A stretch of 52,800 nucleotides of DNA from contig NZ_JAHRCU010000027.1 of assembly GCF_019083995.1 (NCBI RefSeq), positions 1-52,800 of the forward strand, in the 5' to 3' direction. Shown piece by piece: positions 8,438-16,893 of the stretch. The stretch is from Roseococcus sp. SDR (GTDB lineage Bacteria; Pseudomonadota; Alphaproteobacteria; Acetobacterales; Acetobacteraceae). Below the pieces are notes generated by a model. That model ran no database searches. It saw nothing but the letters and a program-made list of their open reading frames with translations, and was not told where the DNA came from. How positions within the stretch are numbered: position 1 is the first letter of the stretch; each line of letters begins with the position of its first letter. Made by a program: the position numbers and the translations under genes.

Positions 8438-9121
8438 TTGTCCAGCACCCTCAAACCTCCCCTCCCCACGATGGGACAAGCGGCCTACGTGCAGATCGCG
8501 GGCCTCCTCACCTCCGGCCATGTCGCGCCGGGTGAGCGCTTGTCCTTGCGCGACCTCGCCGAGCGGCTGGGAACCTCCACCATGCCCATCCGCGCCGCCG
8601 TGGGCCGGCTGGCGGAGTATGGCGCGCTCGAGGTTTCACCCAATCGCGCGGTGCGGGTGCCGGTCATGTCGGCCGCGCGGTTCGCCGAACTGGCCGATTT
8701 GCGACAGGAGATGGAAGGGCTTGCGGCCGAACGCGCGGCAAAGGCCGCAACGGCCGACGACATCGCCGTCATCACCCGCATCGAGGCCGAGTTCGCAAGT
8801 GTCGCCACGGGAGCCAGTCCCGATGCAGCCCGGGCGGTGGCCCTCAATCGGGACCTGCATTTCGCCATCTATGCCGCGGCGCGGATGCCGCTGCTGGAAG
8901 GCGCGATCGAGCGGCTCTGGCTCCTGGCCGGACCGGTCCTCAATCTCGACATGCGCGCCGACCCCAGGCGCCTCGCCAATACGCCCGCGCGACGCTTCCA
9001 CGCCGCCGCCCTCGCGGCGCTGCGCGCGCGGGATGGCGCGGCCGCGCGGGCGGCCATCGCCGGCGATATCGCAGAAGCCGCCGCCTTCATCCTGGCGCGG
9101 CGCGTCCTGAAGGAGAAGTGA
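8438..9121 (+). CDS. GntR family transcriptional regulator (FadR/FCD subfamily)
   Basis: 227 residues from the TTG at 8438, which has GGGAAG 7 bp upstream; an ATG at 8471 would give 216 residues, and a TTG at 8390 would run the gene through the palindrome. The N-terminal winged helix (GERLSLRDLAERLGTSTMPIRAAVGRL) is classic GntR. It is followed by an all-helical FCD ligand-binding domain with NRDLHFAIY and a later RRFHAAALAAL, carrying the usual His/Asp metal ligands. It is divergent from the ABC operon and overlaps the SDR gene region, so it most likely senses the pathway substrate or an intermediate and controls both operons through the palindrome 26 bp upstream. Confidence 0.88.
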   Translation: MSSTLKPPLPTMGQAAYVQIAGLLTSGHVAPGERLSLRDLAERLGTSTMPIRAAVGRLAEYGALEVSPNRAVRVPVMSAARFAELADLRQEMEGLAAERAAKAATADDIAVITRIEAEFASVATGASPDAARAVALNRDLHFAIYAAARMPLLEGAIERLWLLAGPVLNLDMRADPRRLANTPARRFHAAALAALRARDGAAARAAIAGDIAEAAAFILARRVLKEK

Positions 9122-9123
9122 AG

Positions 9124-9879
9124 ATGGATCTGGGTTTGAAGGGCGCGCGCGTCCTGGTCACCGCGGGGGCTGGCGGCATCGGCCGCGTCATCGCCGAAGC
9201 CTTTGTCGAGGAAGGCGCCAACGTCCATGTCTGCGACGTGGATGAGGCGGCGCTCGGCAGCCTGCCGGCGGGCATCACGGGCACGCGCTGCGACGTGTCC
9301 GACAGATCGGCCGTCGCGGCCCTGTTCGCTGGCCTCCCGGACCTGGATGTGCTGGTCAACAATGCCGGCATCGCCGGTCCGACCGGCCTGGTGGAGGAGA
9401 TCAACCCGGAGGATTGGGACCGCTGCCTGGAGGTCTGCCTCACTGGCCAGTTCAATGTCGCGCGGCTGGCCATTCCGCTGCTGCGCCGGAGCGCCAATCC
9501 CTCCATCACCAATCTGTCGAGCGCCGCAGGGCGCTTCGGGTTTGGGCTGCGTGCGCCCTATGCGGCCGCGAAATGGGGCGTGATCGGCCTGACCAAGTCG
9601 CTCGCGATCGAATTGGGCGGTGCCGGCATCCGCGTGAACGCGATCCTGCCCGGCCTGGTCGCGGGAGACCGGCAGCGCCGCGTGCTGGAAGCCAAGGCGC
9701 AGGCGCGTGGCGTCAGCTTCGCCGAAATCGAGGCCCAGGCCATGGCCTATGCCAGCATCAAGGAATACGTCACGCCACGGCAATTGGCCGACCAGATCCT
9801 GCTGCTGGCCAGCCCGCGCGGGCGCACCATCAGCGGCCAGGCCATCGCCATCGACGCTGACATGCAAATGCTCTCCTGA
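9124..9879 (+). CDS. Short-chain dehydrogenase/reductase (SDR)
   Basis: 251 residues from ATG 9124, chosen because AGGAG at 9111-9115 is 8 bp upstream; a GTG at 9118 is also in frame. Classical SDR landmarks are present: the cofactor loop TAGAGGIG (residues ~13-20), Asp after the second strand (CDVDEA, favouring NAD), NNAG, the catalytic Ser in NLSSAAG, YAAAK, and the RVNAILPG segment. It abuts the regulator gene and precedes the kinase gene by 82 bp. Its likely job is to oxidise a secondary alcohol of a sugar-like or hydroxy-acid intermediate, but the substrate cannot be assigned. Confidence 0.88.
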   Translation: MDLGLKGARVLVTAGAGGIGRVIAEAFVEEGANVHVCDVDEAALGSLPAGITGTRCDVSDRSAVAALFAGLPDLDVLVNNAGIAGPTGLVEEINPEDWDRCLEVCLTGQFNVARLAIPLLRRSANPSITNLSSAAGRFGFGLRAPYAAAKWGVIGLTKSLAIELGGAGIRVNAILPGLVAGDRQRRVLEAKAQARGVSFAEIEAQAMAYASIKEYVTPRQLADQILLLASPRGRTISGQAIAIDADMQMLS

Positions 9880-9961
9880 GCCTGCGAGAGAGGCGCCCCA
9901 GTCGGGAATCGGCTGGGGGCCTTTGCGCCAGACTGCGGCAAGAACCTCGGGAAACGTCGCC

Positions 9962-11650
9962 ATGAAGAAATTGCTCAATGATCCGAACCGCGTGGTGCGC
10001 GAGATGCTGGAAGGCCTTTGCGACCTGCATCCCGGACTGGCGCTGATGGCCAATGAGAATGTCGTGATCCGGGCCGACATGCCACCCATGGCTGCACGCC
10101 CCGTGGCGATCCTGTCAGGTGGTGGTGCGGGACATGAGCCAGCCCATGCGGGCTATGTCGGGCCCGGCCTGTTGACGGGTGCGATTTCGGGGGAAGTCTT
10201 CACCTCGCCCAGCGTCGATGCCGTCCTCGCAGGCATCCGGGCCACTGCCGGGCCGGCCGGTGCCGTGCTCGTGGTCAAGAACTACACGGGTGACCGGCTC
10301 AATTTCGGGCTGGCGGCCGAGTTGGCCCGAGGCGAGGGCATTCCGGTCGAAGTCGTCGTCGTGGCCGATGACGTGGCGCTGCATGGGACCGTTCCGCGCG
10401 ACAGGCGCCGCGGCATCGCCGGCACGGTGCTGGTGCACAAGGTGGCGGGCGCAGCGGCAGCCGCCGGCCATGGCCTGGCCGAGGTCGCGGCCCTGGCCCG
10501 CGCGGCGGCGGCCGATCTCGGCAGCATGGGCGTGGCGCTTGGCTCCTGCACCGTGCCGGCAGCGGGGCGTCCGGGCTTCGAGATCGGGCCGGCGGAGATC
10601 GAGTTGGGTCTTGGCATCCATGGCGAGCAGGGGGTGGAACGAACGGCGCTTCTGCCCGCCGATGAACTGGTCGAGCGCATCCTGGGCACCATCCTGGGTG
10701 ATCTTGGCCTCAAGCCGGGCGAAAAGGTCGCGCTGCTGGTCAATGGGCTGGGCGGCACGCCGCCCATGGAACTGGCCATCGTGGCACGCCGTGCCCTGGC
10801 CTTGCTGCGCGAACGCGGATTGGTCGTGGAGCGCGCCTGGGCCGGGGAGTTCCTCACCGCGCTGGAAATGCCGGGCGTCTCGCTCTCGCTGTTGCGCCTG
10901 GATGCGGCCCGCCTCGCCTTGCTGGACCAACCCGCTGAGGCCCCCGCCTGGCCTGGCGGCGGAATCATCGGGACCGGGCGCCGGATCGTGCCGGTTACGG
11001 CATCGAGCGGCAGGGCGGCGGAGCTTCCACCCGGGCCGCTGGCACCTGCCTTGCGCCGCGCGGCGCTGACGGTCGCCGCCGCACTGGAAGCTGCGGAGCC
11101 CCGATTGACCGACCTCGACAGCCAGGCCGGCGATGGCGATCTCGGCATCAGCTTGAGGCGCGGCGCGCGCGCCCTGCGCGAACTGCCAGAGGGAGCCTGG
11201 GCGGAGCCATCGGTGGCGCTGACGGCCATGGCCGGCGCGCTGCGGCGGGCCATCGCCGGCAGTTCCGGCCCCTTCTACGCCACCGCCCTGCTGCGCGCCG
11301 CCCGCGCGTTGCCTGCCTCACCCACCCCCTCTGACTGGGTTGAGGCATTTCGGCAGGGCGTGGAGGCCATCACCGAATTGGGCGGTGCCAGGCCCGGAGA
11401 CCGCACCATGGTCGACGCGCTGAGCCCCGCCGCAGAGGCCATGGCCCACGCAGCGAGGAGGGGCGCCACACTCGCAGCCGCGGTGCGGTCGGCGGCTGAC
11501 GCCGCAGAAGCTGGCGCGGCCGCGACGGCCACGATGACGCCGCGGCTCGGACGCGCCAGCTATATGGGCGCGCGTGCCCAGGGCACGCCTGATGGCGGCG
11601 CAATCGCCGTCTCGATCTGGCTGCGCGCATTGGCGGAAGGTCAGCCCTGA
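9962..11650 (+). CDS. Two-domain DhaK-DhaL kinase (dihydroxyacetone kinase family)
   Basis: 562 residues from ATG 9962; the open frame extends upstream but only over the SDR gene. The first ~330 residues are a DhaK domain: LSGGGAGHEP, the GAISGEVFTSP and NYTGDRLNFG segments, and GLGIHGEQG, whose His normally binds the keto sugar covalently. The last ~200 are an ATP-binding DhaL domain (DSQAGDGDLG metal-binding aspartates, SSGPFY, GARPGDRTMVDAL). The DhaK-DhaL fusion marks the ATP-dependent type rather than the PTS type. The family phosphorylates dihydroxyacetone or tetruloses such as erythrulose. Its neighbours suggest a kinase step late in the pathway of this locus. Confidence 0.9.
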   Translation: MKKLLNDPNRVVREMLEGLCDLHPGLALMANENVVIRADMPPMAARPVAILSGGGAGHEPAHAGYVGPGLLTGAISGEVFTSPSVDAVLAGIRATAGPAGAVLVVKNYTGDRLNFGLAAELARGEGIPVEVVVVADDVALHGTVPRDRRRGIAGTVLVHKVAGAAAAAGHGLAEVAALARAAAADLGSMGVALGSCTVPAAGRPGFEIGPAEIELGLGIHGEQGVERTALLPADELVERILGTILGDLGLKPGEKVALLVNGLGGTPPMELAIVARRALALLRERGLVVERAWAGEFLTALEMPGVSLSLLRLDAARLALLDQPAEAPAWPGGGIIGTGRRIVPVTASSGRAAELPPGPLAPALRRAALTVAAALEAAEPRLTDLDSQAGDGDLGISLRRGARALRELPEGAWAEPSVALTAMAGALRRAIAGSSGPFYATALLRAARALPASPTPSDWVEAFRQGVEAITELGGARPGDRTMVDALSPAAEAMAHAARRGATLAAAVRSAADAAEAGAAATATMTPRLGRASYMGARAQGTPDGGAIAVSIWLRALAEGQP

Positions 11651-11918
11651 CGTGCTTCGCTGAATGGATCCCCTCAGAGGGAGAGTTTTTGTGTTGATGT
11701 CTGATGGGATGGGCCCAGGCGACACGCGCTCCAAAGCACGCGGGCCACGGGCGGAAGATCCCTGTTGCTGACCCGATCCTGCCTGACAGGGCGAGAAGGC
11801 ACAGCCGGCCAGGCGCGCGATTGATGCGTCGCAAGGCCTGCACCGCACCGATCGGGCAGGCTCCACGCAGCCGTCCCGCCTCCCCCCATCCCGGCATTCC
11901 CTGCCGAACGAGCCTCGC

Positions 11919-13688
11919 ATGACCCTCCCTGGCTTCCTTCAGGCCCCGCCGCGCCATCTGTTCTTCACCGGCAAGGGTGGCGTCGGGAAGACCTCGGTCG
12001 CCTGTGCGGCGGCGATCGCGCTGGCGGAAGCCGGGCGGCGCGTGTTGCTGGTCAGCACCGATCCCGCCTCGAACCTGGACGAGATGCTCGGCGTCGCGCT
12101 CTCGGACGCGCCACGCCCGGTGCCCGGCATGGCGGGCCTTTCTGCGCTCAACATCGACCCCGAAGCGGCCGCGGAAGCGTACCGGCTTCGCGTCCTCGAC
12201 CAGATGGGAGGGGCGCCCGAGACGGAGCGGGCGACGGTGCGGGAACAGCTCTCCGGCGCCTGCACCATCGAAGTCGCCGCTTTCGACGAATTCGCGGCCA
12301 TCCTCGCCGGAGACATGGCGGGCTTCGATCACATCCTCTTCGACACGGCGCCGACGGGTCATACCCTGCGCCTGCTCAGCCTGCCCGCGGCCTGGAGCGG
12401 ATTCCTCGCGGCGAATGAGGCCGGCGCCTCCTGCCTTGGGCCGCATTCCGGCCTGAAGATGCAGGAGCGCCGCTTCCGCGCGGCGATGGACGCGCTCGCC
12501 GATGCGAGCAGGACGGCGATCATCCTGGTCGCCCGGCCGGACCGCGCCTCGCTGGCGGAGGCCGGCCGCAGCGCCACGGAACTGGCCGCCCTCGGGCTCG
12601 CCAACCAGCGCCTGGTGGTGAATGGGGTGTTCCACGCGGCAGGGACGGATGATCGCGTGGGCCAGGCGATCGAACGCGGTGCGCGCGCCGCGCTGGATGG
12701 CATGCCGGAGACGCTGCGGCGCCTGCCGCGTGACGAAGTACCGCTGCGCGGCTTCGACATGGTGGGTTTCGAGGCGCTCCGCACGCTGCTGCGGCCCGCC
12801 GCCGCGACGCCACCCACATCATCCGCGCTGGTGGCGGCCATACGCCCCGAGGTGCCCGGTCTGGAAGCGCTGGTGGAAGGGCTCGCGGCCCGCGGGCATG
12901 GCCTCGTCATGGTCATGGGCAAGGGGGGCGTCGGCAAGACGACCATTGCCGCGGCCGTGGCCATCGGCCTCGTCGCGCGCGGCCACGCCGTGCATCTCAG
13001 CACGACCGATCCGGCCGCCCATCTCTCCATGACGCTGGGCGGCGAGATGCCGGGCCTGCGCGTGGACCGCATCGACCCCAGGGCCGAGACCAAACGCTAC
13101 GTCGGCAGGATCATGGAGACCCGCGGCCGCGCCCTGGATGACGCCGGCCGCGCGCTGCTGCGGGAGGATCTGCGCTCCCCCTGCACGGAGGAGGTGGCGG
13201 TGTTCCACGCCTTCTCCCGCGTCGTCGCGGAGGCACGGGGCGGCTTCGTCGTGCTCGACACCGCGCCCACCGGCCACACGCTGCTGCTGATGGACGCGAC
13301 CGGCGCCTATCACCGCCAGATGACCCGCAGCCTGGATTCCGCGCATGCGGCGGGGCGCGTCATCACCCCGCTGATGCGCCTGCAGGATCCGGAGCACACG
13401 CAGGTGCTGATCGTCACCCTGCCGGAGACCACGCCCGTTTCCGAGGCGGCCGCGCTGCAGGAGGATCTGCGGCGCGCGCGCATCGAGCCCCATGCCTGGG
13501 TGGTGAACCGGACGCTCTCCGGCAGCGGCACCAGGGATCGCCTGCTGATGCAGCGGATGGCCGCTGAGCAGGCGCAGATCCGCAGGATCGAGAAGGGCCT
13601 GGCGCAGCGGCTCTTCCTCCTGCCCTGGCAGGCCGAAGCACCGGTCGGCTTGGATGCGCTCCGACGCCTCTCAACGGATGGCGGTTGA
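11919..13688 (+). CDS. arsA: ArsA-type arsenite/antimonite pump-driving ATPase
   Basis: 589 residues, matching the tandem ArsA length. Two half-ATPases each have a deviant Walker A: FTGKGGVGKTS at ~16-26 and MGKGGVGKTT at ~333-342, and each has DTAPTGHTLRLL/DTAPTGHTLLLM. The three metalloid-binding cysteines of the R773 protein have counterparts at C115, C172 and C422 (SGACTIE, ASCLG, SPCTEE). ArsA sits on the inner face of the membrane and energises ArsB. No arsB, arsD, arsR or arsC is nearby. The sequence therefore supports an active ArsA fold, but its partner must be elsewhere, or the role may differ (Get3-like). Confidence 0.9.
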   Translation: MTLPGFLQAPPRHLFFTGKGGVGKTSVACAAAIALAEAGRRVLLVSTDPASNLDEMLGVALSDAPRPVPGMAGLSALNIDPEAAAEAYRLRVLDQMGGAPETERATVREQLSGACTIEVAAFDEFAAILAGDMAGFDHILFDTAPTGHTLRLLSLPAAWSGFLAANEAGASCLGPHSGLKMQERRFRAAMDALADASRTAIILVARPDRASLAEAGRSATELAALGLANQRLVVNGVFHAAGTDDRVGQAIERGARAALDGMPETLRRLPRDEVPLRGFDMVGFEALRTLLRPAAATPPTSSALVAAIRPEVPGLEALVEGLAARGHGLVMVMGKGGVGKTTIAAAVAIGLVARGHAVHLSTTDPAAHLSMTLGGEMPGLRVDRIDPRAETKRYVGRIMETRGRALDDAGRALLREDLRSPCTEEVAVFHAFSRVVAEARGGFVVLDTAPTGHTLLLMDATGAYHRQMTRSLDSAHAAGRVITPLMRLQDPEHTQVLIVTLPETTPVSEAAALQEDLRRARIEPHAWVVNRTLSGSGTRDRLLMQRMAAEQAQIRRIEKGLAQRLFLLPWQAEAPVGLDALRRLSTDGG

Positions 13689-13855
13689 GTTCCCCTCCCC
13701 CGCCATCCACGCGGCCCGGCTCGGACGTGGCGCCATCATGGCGTCAGCCGCAGCAGGATGCCGTGGCGGTCACGGCATTGCCCGCGGCCGCGCAGACGCC
13801 CCTCTCCGGCAGGACAGGTTCCGCGCGTCGAGCCGCCTGGCGCAGCCCGTCCCGG

Positions 13856-14146
13856 TCAGTCGTATTCGATCTCCACCTTCAGGATCCGCAAGGTGCCGGG
13901 ATCGAATGTTCCTTCGTAACGCTGGCCGCGGTCATTCGTCGCCCGCACGCGGTAGCAGCCATCCTTGGTGCGGATGCGGATGACCCGCCAGCCTTCGGCC
14001 TCGACCCGCTGCTGAAGTGCCGCGCGCGGCTGCCAATCGGCCAGCGGGACGTTGCAGCGCTGGTCCGCCATGGCCGGACCCGCGCCGAGGACGCAGAATG
14101 CCAGGGCGCAGAATGCCAGCGCGATCTTGGGGGGCGGTCGGATCAT
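13856..14146 (-). CDS. Small periplasmic PepSY-domain protein
   Basis: 96 residues from ATG 14146, chosen because it places a typical Sec signal (Lys then a hydrophobic run ending GPAMADQ) at the N-terminus; the longer frame has no export signal. The mature ~70 residues form one PepSY repeat (ALQQRVEAEGWRVIRIRTKDGCYRVRA ends with the strand-rich half). Two cysteines in the mature part could form a disulfide. It is transcribed divergently from the response regulator; PepSY proteins in this position are often both targets and modulators of the adjacent two-component system. A repeat-type binding site lies in its promoter region. Confidence 0.75.
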   Translation of the reverse strand: MIRPPPKIALAFCALAFCVLGAGPAMADQRCNVPLADWQPRAALQQRVEAEGWRVIRIRTKDGCYRVRATNDRGQRYEGTFDPGTLRILKVEIEYD

Positions 14147-14194
14147 GGCATCGCATCCTGTCAGTTGCAGCGAGCCGTGACAAAGCCACAGCAA

Positions 14195-14211
14195 GCTGAC
14201 GCGAGACTGAA
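14195..14211 (-). promoter_or_regulatory. Tandem-repeat site facing the PepSY gene (probable response-regulator box)
   Basis: On the minus strand this reads TTCAG-N6-GTCAGC, two similar half-sites one helical turn (11 bp) apart. An inverted second copy is at 14228-14244. OmpR-class regulators bind such direct repeats. Confidence 0.5.
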
Positions 14212-14227
14212 CAGGGTCGCCGCGCCA

Positions 14228-14244
14228 TTCAGCTTGCCGTCAGC
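14228..14244 (+). promoter_or_regulatory. Tandem-repeat site facing the response-regulator gene
   Basis: TTCAG-N6-GTCAGC on the plus strand, the mirror image of 14195-14211 with 16 bp between the two. It lies 47 bp upstream of the response-regulator start, consistent with autoregulation. Confidence 0.5.
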
Positions 14245-14291
14245 CGCCGGCCCTATGAGCGGCCAGGCCCGGTGACGCGAAGGACCAGGAA

Positions 14292-14966
14292 ATGCGTGTT
14301 CTGCTGATCGAGGATGATCCGATCCTGGGCGCCGCCGTGCGCGACCAGATCGCCGCCGATGGGCACACGGTGGACTGGGCGCCCCGGCTCGACACCGCGC
14401 GCGACTGCGCCGGCACGGTGACCTATGAACTCATCCTGCTCGATCTCATGCTGCCGGACGGCAAGGGGATCGATTTCCTCAAGGCGCGCCGCGCCGCGCG
14501 GGACGCCACGCCCGTCATCATCCTGACGGCGCGCGACCAGATCACCGATCGCATCGCCGGGCTGAACGCCGGCGCGGACGACTACCTCGTGAAGCCCTTT
14601 GACCTGTCCGAGCTCTCGGCCCGCATCGGCGCCGTGGCCCGGCGCTATGCCGGCAATCCGAATCCGCTGGTCGAGATCGGCGACCTGACCATCGACCTCG
14701 CGGAGCGGAGCATCCGGCGCGCGGGTGAGCCCATCACCCTGACGGCGCGCGAATGGGTGATCTTCGAGGCCTTCCTGCAACGCCCCCGCGCCCTGCTGTC
14801 CAAGGCGCAGATGGAGGAACGGCTCTACTCCTTCGATGCCGAGGTCGAGAGCAACACGATCGAGGTCTATATCGGCCGCATCCGCAAGAAGCTGGGACAC
14901 GACATCATCGAGACGATCCGCGGCCTGGGCTATCGGCTGGGCCAGCCGAGGAAGCCGGCGCCCTGA
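14292..14966 (+). CDS. OmpR/PhoB-family response regulator
   Basis: 224 residues. The receiver domain (~1-115) has the acidic pair EDD near residue 8, the phospho-acceptor Asp in LILLDLMLPDG, TAR, and Lys in DDYLVKPF. The C-terminal winged helix (~125-222) ends with the recognition segment NTIEVYIGRIRKKLG. Its class resembles the QseB/PmrA group. The gene's stop overlaps the start of the kinase gene (TGATG), so the pair is translationally coupled. Two mirror-image direct-repeat sites upstream are its likely operators. Confidence 0.93.
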   Translation: MRVLLIEDDPILGAAVRDQIAADGHTVDWAPRLDTARDCAGTVTYELILLDLMLPDGKGIDFLKARRAARDATPVIILTARDQITDRIAGLNAGADDYLVKPFDLSELSARIGAVARRYAGNPNPLVEIGDLTIDLAERSIRRAGEPITLTAREWVIFEAFLQRPRALLSKAQMEERLYSFDAEVESNTIEVYIGRIRKKLGHDIIETIRGLGYRLGQPRKPAP

Positions 14967-16342
14967 TGAACGCACGGCCACACAGCCTGCAACGCCGGCT
15001 CGGGCTGGGGCTCGCCCTCGGGACGGTCCTGCTCTGGCTGGCGGGCAGCCTCATGGCCGGCCTGATCCTGCGCGCCGAGGTCGACGAGGTGTTCGACGGC
15101 GCGCTGCAGGAGGTCACGCAGCGCATCCTGCCCCTGGCCTATAGCGAGATCCTGAACGGCGAGGCCGAGGATGCCGGCCAGCGCCTGCCTTCGGTGATGC
15201 CGCACCAGGAGCGGATCACCTATATCGTGCGGGACGGCGATGGGCGCATCCTGCTGCAATCGCACGATGCCGACGCGGCGGCCTTCCCTGCCCGGCCCAT
15301 GGCGGGCTTCCAGGATGCCGGCGGCCTGCGCCTCTACACCGAGGTTGCGGTGCAGGGCACGTTCTTCGTCACCGCGGCGGAGCCGCTCCGCCACAGGCGC
15401 CAGGCGGTGCTGGAAGCGGTCGGCATGCTGCTCTGGCCCTTGGCGCTGCTCCTGCCGCTCACGCAGCTCGGCGTCTGGGCCCTGGTGCGCTTCGCGCTGC
15501 GGCCGGTTTCCGCCCTCCAGGGAGAGATCGAGCAGCGCGGCCAGGGTGATCTCTCGCCCGTCGCCGCGACGGCCCTCCCCCGCGAGCTCACCCCCATCGC
15601 CGCCGCGGTGAACCGGCTGATCGCGCGGCTGCAGCGCGCGCTGGAGGCGGAGCGCGGCTTCACCGCCAGCAGCGCGCATGAATTGCGCACACCCGTCGCG
15701 GCCGCCCTGGCGCAGACCCAGCGCCTGGTCGCGGAGCTGCCGGAGGGCGCACCCCGCGAACGCGCGCGGAGCGTGGAGGCCGCGCTGCGGCAATTGGCGC
15801 GGCTGTCGGAGAAGCTGCTCCAGCTCGCCAAGGCGGAAGGCGCCGGCCTGCTGGCCGAAACGCCGCAGGATCTCGCGCAGGTGCTGGCCTTCGTGCTGGA
15901 TGAGTTCCGGGGCGATGCGGATCTCGCCCGCCCCGTCACCGTGGCGATGCCGGAGGGCGGCGCCTGGCTCTCCGGCATGGACGCCGACGCCTTTGCCATC
16001 CTGGCGCGCAACCTCATCGAGAACGCGCTGAAGCACGGCGCCGCCGATCAACCGGTCTCCGTCCTGCTGGATGAGGACGGCCTCCTGCGCGTATCGAACG
16101 CAGGGCCCGTGGTGGCGCCGGAGACGATGGCGCGGCTCAAGCGCCCCTTCGAACGCGGGGAGAGCCGCGCCCATGGCTCGGGCCTCGGCCTCGCCATCGC
16201 CGAGGCCATCGCCGTGGGCGCCGGGACCGGGCTGGAATTGTTCTCGCCCGTGCCGGGGCGCGCCTCCGGCTTCGAGGCGCGCGTGCGACTGCCGGAATTC
16301 GCGCCGCGATCATCCATGGCGTTCAGGCCCGCGTCAGATTGA
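14966..16342 (+). CDS. Two-component sensor histidine kinase
   Basis: 458 residues from ATG 14966, which overlaps the regulator stop by one base. Two membrane segments (~12-35 and ~150-172) bracket a ~115-residue periplasmic sensor domain. They are followed by a HAMP-like linker, an H-box SSAHELRTPVA, and an HATPase domain with N-box ARNLIENALKHG and G-box GSGLGLAIAEA. This is the PmrB/QseC architecture. It phosphorylates the adjacent regulator; the signal is unknown, but the genes it precedes point to an envelope redox or metal cue. Confidence 0.92.
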   Translation: MNARPHSLQRRLGLGLALGTVLLWLAGSLMAGLILRAEVDEVFDGALQEVTQRILPLAYSEILNGEAEDAGQRLPSVMPHQERITYIVRDGDGRILLQSHDADAAAFPARPMAGFQDAGGLRLYTEVAVQGTFFVTAAEPLRHRRQAVLEAVGMLLWPLALLLPLTQLGVWALVRFALRPVSALQGEIEQRGQGDLSPVAATALPRELTPIAAAVNRLIARLQRALEAERGFTASSAHELRTPVAAALAQTQRLVAELPEGAPRERARSVEAALRQLARLSEKLLQLAKAEGAGLLAETPQDLAQVLAFVLDEFRGDADLARPVTVAMPEGGAWLSGMDADAFAILARNLIENALKHGAADQPVSVLLDEDGLLRVSNAGPVVAPETMARLKRPFERGESRAHGSGLGLAIAEAIAVGAGTGLELFSPVPGRASGFEARVRLPEFAPRSSMAFRPASD

Positions 16343-16386
16343 GCGTCCATCTCTCCCGCATCGCCCTTCCTGCTGGAGAGATTTCG

Positions 16387-16872
16387 ATGAACAAGATGGT
16401 CGCCACCCTCGGCCTCGCCGCCACCCTCGCGCTGCCCGCCATGGCCTTCGCGCCGGCGGCCGAGGCGCGCAGCGTCACCCTGACCACGCAGCTCCGCCCC
16501 TATGGCGGCAACGGCGCCTATCTCGCCATCTACCTCGTGGATCCGCAGGGGCGCTTCCACTCCACGCTGCGCGTGGCCGGCACCAAGACCAAGTACCACA
16601 CGCATCTGAGCGCCTGGGCCCGTGGCCGCGCCGCAGAGGCCGCGCGCATCGACGGCATCACCGGCGCCAGCGTCGGCAGCGGCCGGACGCTCAGTGTCAC
16701 CGTGGACATCGCCGACGCGCTGATTGACGCGGGCTACCAGATCCGCGTGGACACCGCCGTGGAGGATGGGCGGGACAATCCCGGCGAAGTCACCGTGCCG
16801 CTGACCAGCGCCGCCAATCACCGGCCCGTCTCCGGCCGTGGCTACATCGCCTCCTTCAAGTTCGACATGTGA
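16387..16872 (+). CDS. Exported DUF2271 protein with an ApbE-type flavinylation motif
   Basis: 161 residues from ATG 16387 (GGAGAG upstream). A Sec signal runs through ~residue 27 (PAMAFAPAAEA). The rest matches the DUF2271 family, found beside PepSY and ApbE genes. Residues 89-98 read DGITGASVGS, which fits the [D]xx[S/T]GA[S/T]x[S/T]-type sequence to which ApbE attaches FMN, with Ser95 as the likely acceptor. If so, it is a periplasmic flavoprotein that receives electrons from the PepSY flavoreductase encoded 21 bp downstream. The fold and electron acceptor are unknown. Calling it a DUF2271 member is from recognition of family features, not from a search. Confidence 0.75.
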   Translation: MNKMVATLGLAATLALPAMAFAPAAEARSVTLTTQLRPYGGNGAYLAIYLVDPQGRFHSTLRVAGTKTKYHTHLSAWARGRAAEAARIDGITGASVGSGRTLSVTVDIADALIDAGYQIRVDTAVEDGRDNPGEVTVPLTSAANHRPVSGRGYIASFKFDM

Positions 16873-16893
16873 CGACGCCAGCGGATCACCGAC

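Noticed and set aside
11651-11918. Weak stem near 11668-11690 followed by TTTTT after the kinase gene
   Set aside because: The stem is only four to five pairs; not convincing as a terminator. The rest of the gap shows no gene.
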